This document shows, one piece after another, positions 41,366 to 53,153 of a DNA stretch of 64,000 nucleotides. The notes below the pieces were generated by a model that saw nothing but the letters and a program-made list of their open reading frames with translations, was not told where the DNA came from and ran no database searches. The number at the start of each line of letters is the position of its first letter. Within the stretch, counting starts at the first letter, position 1. Source of the DNA: Sipunculus nudus (Eukaryota; Annelida; Sipuncula; Golfingiida; Sipunculidae). The stretch lies in assembly GCA_026874595.1 (NCBI GenBank), contig CM049318.1:43320456-43384455 (forward strand), written 5' to 3'. Position numbers and translations under genes: made by a program.

Positions 41366-42612
41366 AAACAAACATCACTGCTGCAATTCTGGCATGGATG
41401 CACACAACACAAAACTAGAATATAGTAGTCAACAAGCGACTACGTGTATACTCCAAAATCAGAATAGAAAAGGTGAAGTGAGGCATGGATTGAGTGGCAA
41501 GGGGAAATAGATGTATAAACATGCACAATTTTAGGCAGATAAGTCAAACCACTACTGAGATATAAGTGATTTTAGCCCATAGCAGACAAACAGATGGACA
41601 CTGTGCAAAAATGGTGGCAGGTGGCACCACCAAATTTGTGTATGATTATGATGCGAGATCTAAACACTTGAAAAATTTCAGGGGGATATGTCAAACCAGT
41701 CCTGATATAAGTCTGAATGTGTGCAGCGTATACATAAATGTAGGTGGCGCCACCTGCCAAAAAATCGAGAAAGTTATTCAAGATGTATAAACCTGCAAAA
41801 TTTTAGACAGATATGTAAAACCACTGCCGAGACAGAGTGATTTTATCCCACGGCAAACAAACAGACGGACGCTGTGCAAAAATGATAGAGCTATGTGAGA
41901 TCTATAAACATGCAAAATTTTTGCCCAATCGGTCAAATGGTTCCTGAGGTATGAGCTTGGATGTCTGCAGCGTAAATTTGAATGTAGGTGGCGACATCTT
42001 TCATAAAATCAAGAAAGCTGTCAAGGATGTATAAACCTGCAAAATATTAGGTGGATAGGTCAAACCACTGCCGAGATGAGTGATTTTATCCCAAGGCAGA
42101 TGAACAGATGGAGTCGGTGCAAAAATGGTTGCAGGTGGCACCACCAGTTTTGCGCATGATAAAGAGCTATGGAAGATCGATATACATGCAAAGTTTTGGC
42201 CCAACTGGTCAAACGGTTCCCGAGATATGAGCTTGTATGTCTGCAGCTTAAACGTGAAGATAGGTGGCGCCACCTGTCATAAAATCAAGAAAGCTGTTCA
42301 GGATGTATACACATGCAAAATTTCAGATGGATAATCCAACCAATGCAGAGATATGAGTGTTTTTATCCCAAGGCAGATGAACAGATGGACGCTGTGCAAA
42401 AATGGTTGCAGGTGGCGCCACCATTTTAGTGTATGTTATAAAGCTTTCCAAGGGCTACATTTGTACAAAATCTTTAGCCTTATCAGTCAAACGGTTCCCG
42501 AGATATGTGGGTTTATGTGTGAAAACAGACGCACAAATGGACCCTGGGCAGAGAGGAAAGGTCAGAGGTCAACCAAAAATGAGGGCGCAGCAGTTAACAT
42601 GTGACCGATCAT
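41366..42612 (+). mobile_element. Family B element, copy 4, lacking its 5' start
   Basis: It begins at AACATCACTGCTGCAATTCT, which lies about 140 bp inside the family B 5' region as seen at 16820 and 62375. It then runs through the same tandem units as 754-1640. Exact GGTGGCGCCACC occurs at 41743, 42263 and 42411. It ends with GTCAGAGGTCAACCAAAAAT, matching 1613-1632. The missing start coincides with the L1 3' end, suggesting truncation by, or deletion with, that element. Confidence 0.65.
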
Positions 42613-42711
42613 AATTCTAAATTTTAAAAAATTCTGCCCAGTGGTTATGGAGAAGTTCTTCGGAAACCTATGTGGCGATGGCGGCAGCGTCGGCGTCCGA
42701 CTGAAAACATA

Positions 42712-42741
42712 GTATCCGCAAAACTCTGTTTTGGCGGATAC
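42712..42741. repeat. Terminal-type hairpin GTATCCGC...GCGGATAC
   Basis: GTATCCGC (42712-42719) and GCGGATAC (42734-42741) are perfect inverted repeats, extended inward by AAAC and GTTT. The preceding 42615-42711 is GC-rich and unlike its neighbours. A strong hairpin here could be the 3' end of another helitron-like element; only this one copy is seen. Confidence 0.5.
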
Positions 42742-42950
42742 AATGATTGTAGCTGGCACCACCAGTCTTATATACAACGAAGATATATAAATATGCCCAA
42801 TGTCAGACTGATATGTCAAACCCCTCCTGTGAAATAAGCAGGGACATACACTGCAAAAATTATTGTAGGTGGCACCACCTGTCTTGTAAATGAGAATACC
42901 ATCAAAGACGCATAGACAGGTCAAAATATCAGTCCAATACATCCGATGGA
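42742..42950 (+). repeat. Two 130-bp GGTGGCACCACC units
   Basis: Units start GTAGCTGGCACCACCAGTCT at 42749 and GTAGGTGGCACCACCTGTCT at 42866. They are close relatives of 18420-18690 and 62433-62710, minus the middle unit. Confidence 0.7.
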
Positions 42951-42953
42951 GGT

Positions 42954-43140
42954 GGGGAGCTGTCGGTTTTTAGGAAGGGCCTGTACTTAAGCTTATGGGG
43001 ATTTTAGATTTTCTGAAATGGATTTTCTCTTTAATAGAACAATGGTTATATAAATCCTCCAGCAGAGGGAGCCCCAGGTGAGAACGAAAGGAAGAGCCTT
43101 CGTGTAGCAATAAGTTCTCTGAATGCTTTGGTAGAGTGAA
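42954..43140 (+). repeat. Leader of the 100-bp satellite element
   Basis: GGGAGCTGTCGGTTTTTAGG with GGCCTGTACTTAAGCTTATG matches the leaders at 50746 (GGGAACTGCCGGTTTTCGGT, GGCCTGTAGTTAAGCTTATG) and 51239. It is followed by AGCAGAGGGAGCCCC, a CTCF-like box, and then monomers. A leader joined to two otherwise different arrays suggests that leader and monomers form one mobile unit. Confidence 0.65.
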
Positions 43141-46000
43141 CCCCCTACACAGAGGGGTCCCCATCTAGCAATTCCGCAAATTGCCGGCAATTTAGCAACT
43201 TTGTATTTCCCTGAATGCTCCGGTAGGGTGAGCCCCGGGGTTCATACAGTAAGGGGCTCCCATCCAGCAATTCCGCAAATTGCCGGCAATTTAGCAACTT
43301 TGTAGTTCTTAGAATCCTCCGGTAGGGTGAGCCCCCGCCGGTCAAACACAAAGGGGTCCCAATCTAGCAATTCCGCAAACTGCCGCCAATTTAGCAACTT
43401 TGTAGTTCTTAGAATCCTCCGGTAGGGTGAGCCCCCGACGATCATACACAGAGGGGTCCCCATCTAGCAATTCCGCAATTTGCCGGCAATTTAGCAACTT
43501 TATAGTTTCCTGAATCCCCCGGAAGGGTGAGCCCCCGCCAGTCAAACACAGAGGGGTCCCAATCTAGCAATTCCGCAAATCGCTGGCAATTTAGCAACTT
43601 TGTAGTTCCCTGAGTCCCCCGGTAGGGCGAGCCCCCGACGGTCATACACTGAGGGGCTTCCATCCAGCAATTCCGCAAACTGTCAGCAATAAAGCTACTT
43701 TTTAGTTCCCTGAATGCTCCGGTAGACCGAGCCCCCTCTGGTCAAACACAGAGGGGTCCCCATCTAGCAATTCCGTAAATTGCTGGCAATTTAGCAACTT
43801 TGTAGTTCTTAGAATCCTCCGGTAGGGTGAGCCCCCGACGGTCATACACAGAGGGGTCCCCATCTAGCAATTCCGTAAATTGCCGACAATTTAGCAACTT
43901 TGTAGTTCTTAGAATCCTCCGGTAGGGTGAGCCCCCGACGGTCATACACAGAGGGGTCCCCATCTAGCAATTCCGCAATTTGCCGGCAATTTAGCAACTT
44001 TATAGTTTCCTGAATCCCCCGGAAGGGTGAGCCCCCGCCAGTCAAACACAGAGGGGTCCCAATCTAGCAATTCCGCAAATCGCTGGCAATTTAGCAACTT
44101 TGTAGTTCCCTGAGTCCCCCGGTAGGGCGAGCCCCCGACGGTCATACACTGAGGGGCTTCCATCCAGCAATTCCGCAAACTGTCAGCAATAAAGCTACTT
44201 TTTAGTTCCCTGAATGCTCCGGTAGACCGAGCCCCCTCTGGTCAAACACAGAGGGGTCCCCATCTAGCAATTCCGTAAATTGCTGGCAATTTAGCAACTT
44301 TGTAGTTCTTAGAATCCTCCGGTAGGGTGAGCCCCCGACGGTCATACACAGAGGGGTCCCCATCTAGCAATTCCGCAAACTGCTGGCAATTTAGCAACTT
44401 TGTAGTTTCCTGAATCCCCCGGTAGGGTGAGCCCCTGCTAGTCAAACTAAGAGGGTCCCCATCTAGCAGTTCCGCAAATTGCCGGCAATTTAGCAACTTT
44501 GTAGTTCCCTGAATGCTCCGGTAGGGTGAGCCCAGGGGATCATACAGTGAGGGGCTCCCATCTAGCAAATCCGCAAAATTGCCAGCAATTTAGCAACTTT
44601 GTAGTTCCCTGAATCCTCCAGTAGGGTGAGCCCCTGACGGTCATACAGAGGGGCTCCCATCTTACAATTCCGCAATTGCCGTCAATTTAGCAACTTTGTA
44701 GTTCTTAGAATCCTCCGGTAGGGTGAGCCCCCGCCGGTCATACACAGAGGGGACCCCATGTAGCGATTCCGCAAATTGCCGGCAATTTAGCAACTTTGTA
44801 GTTCCCTGGATCCCCCGGTAGGGGGGGGGGGTGTCCCCGTTGGCCATACACTGAAGGGCTCCCATCCAGCAATTCCGCAAATTACCGGCAATTTAGCATT
44901 TTTGTAGTTCCCTGAATGCTCCAGAAGGGTGAGCCCCGGGGATCATACAGTGAGGGGCTCCCATCCAGCAATTCTGCAATTTCCCGGCAATTTAGCAAGT
45001 TTGTAGTTCTCTGAATCCTCCGGTAGAGTGAGCCCACAACTGTTATACACAGAGGGGTCCCCATGTAGCAATTCCGCAAATTTCCGGCAATTTAGAAACT
45101 TTGTAGTTCTTAGATTCCTCCGGTAGGGTGAGCCCACTACGGTTATACACAGAGGGGTCCCCATGTAGCAATTCCCCAAATTGCCGGCAATTTAGCAACC
45201 TGCAGTTTTTTTAATCCACCGGTAGATGGAGCCCGGGCGGTAATACACTAGGGGGACCCCTTCTAGCAATTCCGCAAATTGCCGGCAATTTAGCAACTTT
45301 ACATTTTTCTGAATCCACCGGTAAAGTGAGCCCCCGGGGGTCATACACTGAGGGGTCCCCACCCAACAATTCCGCAATTGCCTGCAATTAAGCAACTTTG
45401 GAGTTCTTTGAATCCTCCGGTAGAGGGAGCCCGGGCGATCATACACTGAGGGGACCCCTTCTAGCAATTCCGCAAATTGCCGGCAATTAAGCAACTTTGC
45501 AGTTCTCTGAATCTACTGGCAGAGTGAGCCTCCGGGGGTCATACACTGAGGGGTCCCCACCTAGCAATTCCGCAATTTGCCGGCAATTTAGCAACTTTAC
45601 ATTTTTCTGAATCCACCAGTAAAGTGAGCCCCCGGGGGCCATACACTTAGGGGTCCCCACCCAACAATTCCGCAATTGCCTGCAATTAAGCAACTTTGGA
45701 GTTCTTTGAATCCTCCGGTAGAGGGGGCCTGGGCGATCATACACTGAGGGGACCCCTTCTAGGAATTCCGCAAATTGCCGGCAATTAAGCAACTTTGCAG
45801 TTTTCTGAATCCACTGGTAGAGGGAGCCCGGGCAGTCATAAACTGAGGGGACCCCTTCTAGCAATTCCGCAAATTGCCGGCAATTTAGCAACTGTGCAGT
45901 TTTCTGAATCCACTGGTAGAGGGAGCCCGGGCGGTCATACACTGAGGGGCCCTATTCTAGCAATTCCGCAATTTGCCGGCAATTAAGCAACCCTGGTCTG
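43141..46000. repeat. Satellite array of ~28 monomers of exactly 100 bp
   Basis: The landmark GAGGGG(T/C)CCC recurs every 100 bp from 43152, with small drift after 44440. Each monomer contains, in order, GGGGTCCCC, TAGCAATTCCGC, the palindrome AAATTGCCGGCAATTT, TAGCAACTTTGTAGTTC and CCTCCGGTAGGGTGAGCCCC. About 430 bp starting at 43442 are identical to 43942 onward, a five-monomer higher-order duplication. The last ~850 bp is a distinct subtype shared with 35061-35712. Minus-strand open frames (KLLNCRQFAELL...) are artefacts of the repeat. Confidence 0.95.
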
Positions 46001-47008
46001 CCTGATTAAATACTTATACGCTGATGCCCAATCGACTGTATACTTGCTTTGGAGCACAAGTCCTCTGCCTGTAAGTAGTGTATAACCCCCCTGTACATAG
46101 CCTGTGAAAGTTGTGATGTCGTGAAAAACGTAAAAATCATCATTAAGCCAATTCCTATTAGGATACAAGGCTTACAGGGGTTGATGAGTTTATTACTTTA
46201 CCAATATTATTGTTTTATTGGTACTGTATGGACTTTGTCGGGTTCCCCAGAGTATAAAACCATTTAATAATTTTTTTCTCCTTTTTGGGGGGTTAGTTTT
46301 ATCGTTTTTCTTTCTTCTGCCATGTTTGTGCTAGATCTCACATATTGCTGATTTATAAAAAAATAACCTTCTTGCGTAATATTAGTCTTAGGTGACAGAG
46401 TTGCACCTGATATTTACTTTGGACCTTGACCTGATATCCATGGTCATACACTCCATAGCTGATTCAAAATTATCGCTCAGTTGGCAGCGTCAAATGGGAT
46501 TCCAGTGATCCTAAGACTGATTACAAACATCTAGTTTTTCTTTATTTACGGACATGTAAACCACCATACTTAAAATATTTTGGGAAGATATGCCTTTATA
46601 AAACTAACATTTTATAAACGTATACTAACGTTTTATAAGGTATTTCTCTATATTTGCTTTTTATTAAAGATAAATATATAATTTTTATATATTTGGGTAG
46701 AATGTAATGAAAAATCAATATATGAAAGTAATGATATGCAATTAATATCAAGGTATAATTTCAATACTTGAAATTCCTATAAAATGAAAGCATAATTTAA
46801 ACATATTTTGGTAAAAAAAATATACTAGAATACCTTTCTATCAACAAAAACAAAATTACATAATAAAGACGTAGTTAACGTAGGCGTGTTAACGAAAATT
46901 TTCTGTGCTTACCCCTCAAATATGTGGGGATTTTTCAAAAATAGCTGGAAATATTTCTGTTATAATCTTTGATTCAGACCTCTCAAAAGTTCTGGTTCAA
47001 TGAAATTG

Positions 47009-47081
<73 letters not shown>

Positions 47082-48050
47082 CTTGGGACATGGATATGTT
47101 GCCATTGTTGTCCTAAATTCACAAAAGTTTGATACATTTATGTAAAATGAATGAAAGGAAGATATACAGTCACTCTCACACTCAAAAGTTCAATCTAATA
47201 ACTATGGTATAAATCAAATGAACACTTTTTAAGAACGGAACAGGCTCTATAAAAAAAGTGCATGACTCCGGGTTAATTTTTCAAAAAGTTTTATTCTCAC
47301 AAAATAAAAACATGATGTACGTTTAACTGAAACATCTTTATCAATTAATGCTGTATATGATTTCTAAAGTTTGGAATCTCACTCACAAATTGACCATTAA
47401 TCTTTTATAAAAACTGTCCAAAAATACTACGTACATGTACAGATCATTCCAAGCAATCTGGCCCCATATCTTAAGATATCCAAAATTAAAATGTGCAACA
47501 AATAATAAGATAATCCATGAAATAATCATGGAGAAATCGTATGAATATTTACTTGAAATAGACCACGAGAAGGGAAATTTCACATTTGATAGTCCTTTTT
47601 ATAAGCATCATTTATTTTTCCTACTTTTGTTAAATCTTTGAATGATGACCAGAAAATGGATATGCCGGATGAATTTTGTTTTCATAGTAGGACAAATAAC
47701 TGAATTTTGTTTTCATAGTAAGACAAATAACTACAGAGTTATAAATATCAGTTGAATATAAAATGGGAATTTCTACTTAAATTGAAAAGTACTCACTACA
47801 AAAAATATTAAATATTCGTGGCTTATGTACAAAAGATAAATATATCTAAGATGGATAAGCATAGCAAATTTCAAAGCAATGTATGGATTAATTATTGAAA
47901 AATGGAATTCCTCATGAACTTCAAATTATAAGATCATTGTGAAACTTGGGCAACTTTTGTTCAAATGTACGATTAATAACAGGAATGTATAAGTACACGA
48001 TTTTTATTATTTTCGACCATTAATTTATGACCCTTTAATCAATTAAGTGC
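46001..48050. other. AT-rich unassigned region
   Basis: About 2 kb without recognisable coding sequence or family A/B landmarks. It contains a perfect (TA)n tract at 47011-47078. Short frames at 47383-47641 have no motif. A direct repeat of TGAATTTTGTTTTCATAGTA lies at 47669 and 47701, 32 bp apart. Confidence 0.45.
47011..47078. repeat. (TA)34 microsatellite
   Basis: Sixty-eight uninterrupted bases of alternating A and T, the longest such run in the window. Confidence 0.98.
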
Positions 48051-49253
48051 AGCAGGGATTAAGACTCAGATGAGTCTGGCTGTCAAGGATTTTACAGTCA
48101 CATATAGCTCATAGAATATAGGTTATTATGACTTAATTTAGGGTTTCCTACATGATTCACCAGGACTTGTTTGGAAGCATGATCTCCCTCAAGAAACATC
48201 TTGTACTTTGACCCATAGTGTTTGATGTTGCCATATTTCTTTGCTTAACTTTCTTCAGCTGAAAAAACAGCTGAAAAAAACAGATTATCATTACTTTTTC
48301 ATAAATATAGAGACGCTCCCATAAAATGCAACTGGTATGGGATTTTGTGAGGCATCAATCCATACAGGAAAGAAATGTTCCAAAAGGGCGCCCTGAACCT
48401 GTGAGTCTTTTCTGTAGCACTTAAAGGAAATATATACAAGCAGAATATATTTTCTGTATTTTTCTGTTTAATATATATTTTGCTATACAGTTGTAAACAA
48501 ATTCACAGGAAGACTGGGCTATAGGATAAAAGTGTGGACTAACAAAACCATGTCTTCATGATAAATTTTTACAGGATGGCAGTAATCGTAATATGTTGAG
48601 CCCTTTACTTTTCTGACAGCATTTCCAACTTAACACAAGTCCAAAAATATTTAACAGCAGTGTGTTTAACATATTTTTCATACTCTGATGTTATAGTCCA
48701 GCTTTTATTCAGCAGTATACTCTGATATGTTTTGATAATATCAAAGTCACATATGACTTTACGACTATATGTGCGTCATTTCCTTCTTTGTATGATTTAG
48801 TCACATTTTGAGGCAAAGCTAAGGCCATACACTAATTATATCAATGAACTATGGTTATAATACAATGCCAGTTAATATGATCATGTCAGTACATTTGGCA
48901 CAATTTCAAACAGTTTTTAAGCCCAATTCATAAAGGAGATGAAGAATCTATGAAAAAAAACTGGAAAAGGATTTTTTTTTTAATATTTTATGCAAACTTC
49001 AGTGGGGGGGGGGGGGGTACAGGGGGGTTTCACTTGAAAGAAAATTTGGAAAAATATATTTTTCCAAGGATTTATATGGAGGTACATAAGTTCAGGGGGT
49101 GAGAGTATAGGATTTCCCAAATTTGTAAAGTAATACCCACTCCTACTCGTATAGGCCTAAGTAGTAGTAACGGTGTTACCACTTACTAGTCTACGGATGG
49201 AATGACGAGCGACAAAGACCTCGTAGCTAAAATGACTTAAAGTCATCTGAGCT
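48051..49253 (+). mobile_element. Diverged family A-like element, 5' end unclear
   Basis: The 3' end reads AGCGACAAAGACCTCGTAGC then TGACTTAAAGTCATCTGAGC followed by TGAAAATG, a diverged version of the family A terminal hairpin. Inside are CATATAGCTCATAGAATATAGG and a GACTTAATTTAGGGTTTCC phrase resembling family A units, plus a run of 14 G at 49004-49017. No GACCCATGGGTC start was found. The middle part is AT-rich and unassigned. Confidence 0.5.
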
Positions 49254-50744
49254 GAAAATGAAAGGTGAAACACCAAAACAGTGAAAATCGTGGAAATGTG
49301 CATTTGTGATGAAGACAGAAAAAAAAACAGATATTAAACAAATTATGAACACAGTGAGGGAGTTTAGATATTTGCCAGGCACAGTGTGACTCTAGGATGT
49401 AAAGGAAAAGTATAGGATAAATGACTTTTCCTAATTATTTAGCTGAAGTTAAATTGGGCGAGTCCGTTTTGGTTAATGTAGTTTTACATAGGGAACAAGG
49501 AGTTCCAAAGGATTAAAAATTACCAGTCAAATGATGCCTTGGTGTGATAGTGAAAATGAAGTTGGAAAATGGATCATATTCGTTGGGTGGAAGCCTCATA
49601 CTCAGCCGTACAAAAGCCATCAACTATATCGATCGAATAAAATGTTATTTTATTCACTTCATATTCAAATATTATTTATTCATTTGATTCAGGCAGGGAG
49701 TTAATATGTGCACATGATTGCCCTACTGGGCACCCTTTGCGTAATGTGGTACATGTATATACTGGAAACCCGCGCCTATTTCTGATAGGCACTGTAGGCC
49801 TACCGGGCCTATTTGAATTAACGATAAATTAAAATATCCCAGCTTGTACAATTAATAGTGCAGATCCTCGGTATATAATTCATAAGCAACTTATACAAAA
49901 TATACAATGAACGGCTATCGACCAAATCACCAATATTAAAGTTATTTTACCATGCAACCCATGAAACGTAACTTTTTAACGGACCGCACTATTCGACTTA
50001 CAACATGTGAAGTACGCGGCAGGCGTATGCATATATGCCGCAGAACCTTGTGGATGTCATACTCTGAAAACCCTGAGACGTGATATATAAGCAGACTCGA
50101 ACAGTGCTGAGTCTGAAACTACATTATATATTATCGGGTGTTAGAATTGAAGAAATGAGTGTTGTGGAAAAAATGGTACACATTTGGTAAAGGGGTTAGA
50201 CAGTGATTAATCAAAGCGAGTAGAGAGAAACACATGGTCTGAAACCGAAGAATAAAATTGGAGAAGTGACCACACGATACTAATCAGACTTTTGTACATT
50301 AATGTTAGATGTGAATGTTTTGCCCATGTGGGAAAGGAGTTTGTATGCAACAGTTGCTTTTTCAGCTGTGATTGAGAGCTTATCCATGCCAGAGTTCTGA
50401 ATGATTACATCTTGTGTCCTGCAGCCCTGTTAACGCGCACGACACATCCCGATAGGAAGGCGACCTTGTTGGACCGAAAGCGCATCATATATAGTTTCTT
50501 GCTGGCAATAACTAAGCTTGGGGTAATCATTGCTCAGAATAGCGGCCAGAAAAAATCTGCCTTCCTGTGTGCCCAATATTTTTTATTCTATCTTAGTATA
50601 AATAAAGACTGAACTATATATATATGTGTGTGTGTGCGCGCAGATGATCAGCTTTTACTACGACCAGAAAGCGGGAATTATTGGAAAAGTAATGCTGGTA
50701 AATATGCTTCTTGCGGGAAGGAGGCTAGAATACTATGATAGGCA
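49254..50744. other. Unassigned intergenic stretch
   Basis: No tandem repeats, recognised termini or convincing coding sequence. Composition is closer to average than the surrounding repeats, and 49980-50110 and 50430-50530 are relatively GC-rich. A (GT)n/(GC)n tract lies at 50625-50641. The 66-residue frame at 50412-50612 shows no known motif. If any host exon or regulatory sequence exists in the window, this is one of the few places with room for it. Confidence 0.35.
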
Positions 50745-51340
50745 GGGAACTGCCGGTTTTCGGTAGAGGCCTGTAGTTAAGCTTATGGGACTTTTCGGAT
50801 TTCCGCGGCCGCCAGGGGGAGTGGATATCAGAGCGGGCTGCCAGAGGGGTCCCCATGAATCGCACGCGCAAATAGCAGCTATTTGCTACCTTGAAGGTGC
50901 TAAAGCTGCCGCCAGGGGGAGTGGGTATGAGAGCGGCCTGACATAGGGGCCCCCATGAGTCGCAAGCGCAAATATCAGCTATTTGCTACCATAAAATGTG
51001 TCAAGACTGCCACCAGGGGGAGTGGATATGAGAGCGGGGTGCTAGAGGGGTCCCCATGAGTCGAACGCGCAAACAGCAGCTATTTGCTACCATTAAAAGT
51101 GTCCAGACTGCCGCCAGGGGGAGTGGATATCAGAGCGGGCTGCCAGAGGGTCCCAGTGAATCGCACGCGCAAATAGCAGCTATTAGCTACATAAAATGTG
51201 TCACGTCTAGCGCTACGTGGAGTAGACGTAGACAGGCGGGGAACAGCCGGTTTTCGGTAGAGGCCTGTAATAAAGCTGGTGGGACTTTTCGCAGGCAGTT
51301 TCGCATTAGTGCCGCTAGGGGGAGTGGAGATGTCCGTGTT
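50745..51340. repeat. Second 100-bp array with leader and CTCF-like CCGCCAGGGGGAGTGG motifs
   Basis: Leaders lie at 50746 and 51239. CCGCCAGGGGGAGTGG or close variants occur at 50809, 50909, 51010, 51111 and 51312, spaced 100, 101, 101 and 201 bp; a degenerate one is near 51208. Each monomer also has AGAGGGGTCCCCATGA and a palindrome of the form GCAAATAGCAGCTATTTGC (exact at 50868-50886). Module order and spacing match the array at 43141-46000, although the palindrome sequence differs. Confidence 0.9.
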
Positions 51341-53153
51341 TTGGGTAACCCAAACTTTAAGGGCAAGGCTTAAACGGCAAGTAGTTGTCACGGGTATTAT
51401 ACATTTTGTCCATAATATGGGTAACCCTTATCCTTCGGGCATGGAATACTCCAGTAAGTGCGTTTCACAGGTCTCCTAATATATCCGTGATATGTGTAAC
51501 CCTAACCCTTATTTGCACGGATAATTGTAAAGTGCTTGACCCAGGTTCCGTTTAATGTCCGTGATATGGGTGTCCCTACCCCTCCGGGCATTGAATACTA
51601 GAGTGAGCGCGTGACACTGGTGACATTTTACAAGATGTCCTTATTTGGTATATATAGTATATCCTTGATACGGGTTACCCTTATCCTTAGGGCATAAAAT
51701 ACTCCAGTCAGTGTTTCTCACTAGTGATATATGCCACGTCGAGCTTGAAATACTCCAGAAAGTGTTTGTCACGATTAATTTATGCTATATCCGGGATACG
51801 GGTTAACCTAACCCTTCGGGCATGAAATACTCCAGTAAGTGTTTGTCACTAATAATAATATATGGTATATCCGGGATACGGGTTCCCCTAACCCTACGGA
51901 CATGAAATACTCCAGTAAGTGTTTGTCACTATTAATATGTGCTATATCCGGGATACGGGTGACCCCAACCTTTCGGCATTAAATACTGCAGTAAGTGTTT
52001 GTCAGTAATAATATATGGTATATCCTGGATATGGGTTCCCCTAACCCTTCGGACATGAAATACTGCAGTGTTTGTCACTATTAGTATTTGCTATATCCGG
52101 GATACGGGTTACCCTAACCCTTCGAGCATGAAATACTCCAGGGAGTGTTTTAAACCCTTCGGGCATGACAAACTCCAGTAAGTGTTTGTCACTATTAATA
52201 TATGCTATATCCGGGATACGGGTTACCCTAACCCTTAGGGCATGAAATACTCCTATAAGTGTTTGTCACTAATAATATATTGTATAATCTGGATACGGGT
52301 TACCCTAACCCTCCGGGCATGAAATACTCCAGTTAGTTTTTGAAACCCCCCGGGCATGAAATACTCCAATAAGTGTTTGTCACTAATAATATATGCTATA
52401 TCCGGGATACGGGTTACCCTAACCCTTAGAGCATGAAATACTCCAGTATGTGTTAGTCACTATTAGTAATATGCTATTTCCGGTATACGAGTTACCCTGA
52501 CACTTTGTACATGAAATACTCCAATTAGTGTTTGTCACATATAATATATGATATATCCGGGATACGGGTTAGCCTTACCCTTCGGGAATGAAATATTCCA
52601 GTAAGTGTTTGTCACAATTAATATATGCTATATCCGGGATACGGGTTACCCTAACCCTTCGGGCATGAGGTACTCCAAAAAGTGTTTGTCATTATTAATA
52701 TATGGTATATCCGGGATATGGGTTACCCTTACCCTTCGGACATGAAAAAATCCAGTAAGTGTTTGTCACTATTAATATATGCTATATCCGGGATACGAGT
52801 TACCCTTACCCTTCGAGCATGAAATACACCAGTATGTGTTTACTCCAGTAAGTGTTTATCACTATTAATATATGGCATATCCTGGATACGGGTGACCCTA
52901 AGCCATCTGACATGAAATTCTCCTTTGTTTGCAACTATTAATATATGCTAAACCCGTATCCGGAGCAAGTGTTACTCACTATTAATATATGCTATATCCG
53001 GGATACGGGTTACCCTAACCCTTCGGGCATGAAGTACTCCATTAAGTGTTTGTCATTATTAATATATGGTATATCCAGGATATGGGTTACCCTTACCCTT
53101 TGGACATGAAAAAATCCAGTAAGTGTTTGTCACTATTAATATATGGTATATCC
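51341..53153. repeat. ~77-bp satellite with telomere-like GGGTTACCCTAACCC core
   Basis: About twenty monomers contain ATATCCGGGATACGGGTTAC then CCTAACCCTTCGGGCATGAA, ACTCCAGTAAGTGTTTGTCA and CTATTAATATATGC. The spacing of the ATATCCGG landmark is mostly 75-80 bp, with a few partial units (52140, 52345, 52830). The first units (51341-51660) are diverged. The array follows directly on the CTCF-like array and ends where an inverted family A-like 3' end begins. Confidence 0.95.

Noticed and set aside
43145-45942. Many minus-strand open frames of 60-151 codons with repeated KLLNCRQFAELL and similar text
   Set aside because: They are translations of the 100-bp satellite. The period is not a multiple of three, so the frame changes every monomer, and the same peptide appears in several registers. 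No start or stop pattern suggests a real repeat protein.
43141-46000. CRISPR-like regular spacing
   Set aside because: The whole 100-bp unit is repeated, not short repeats separated by unique spacers, and the context is eukaryotic transposon DNA.
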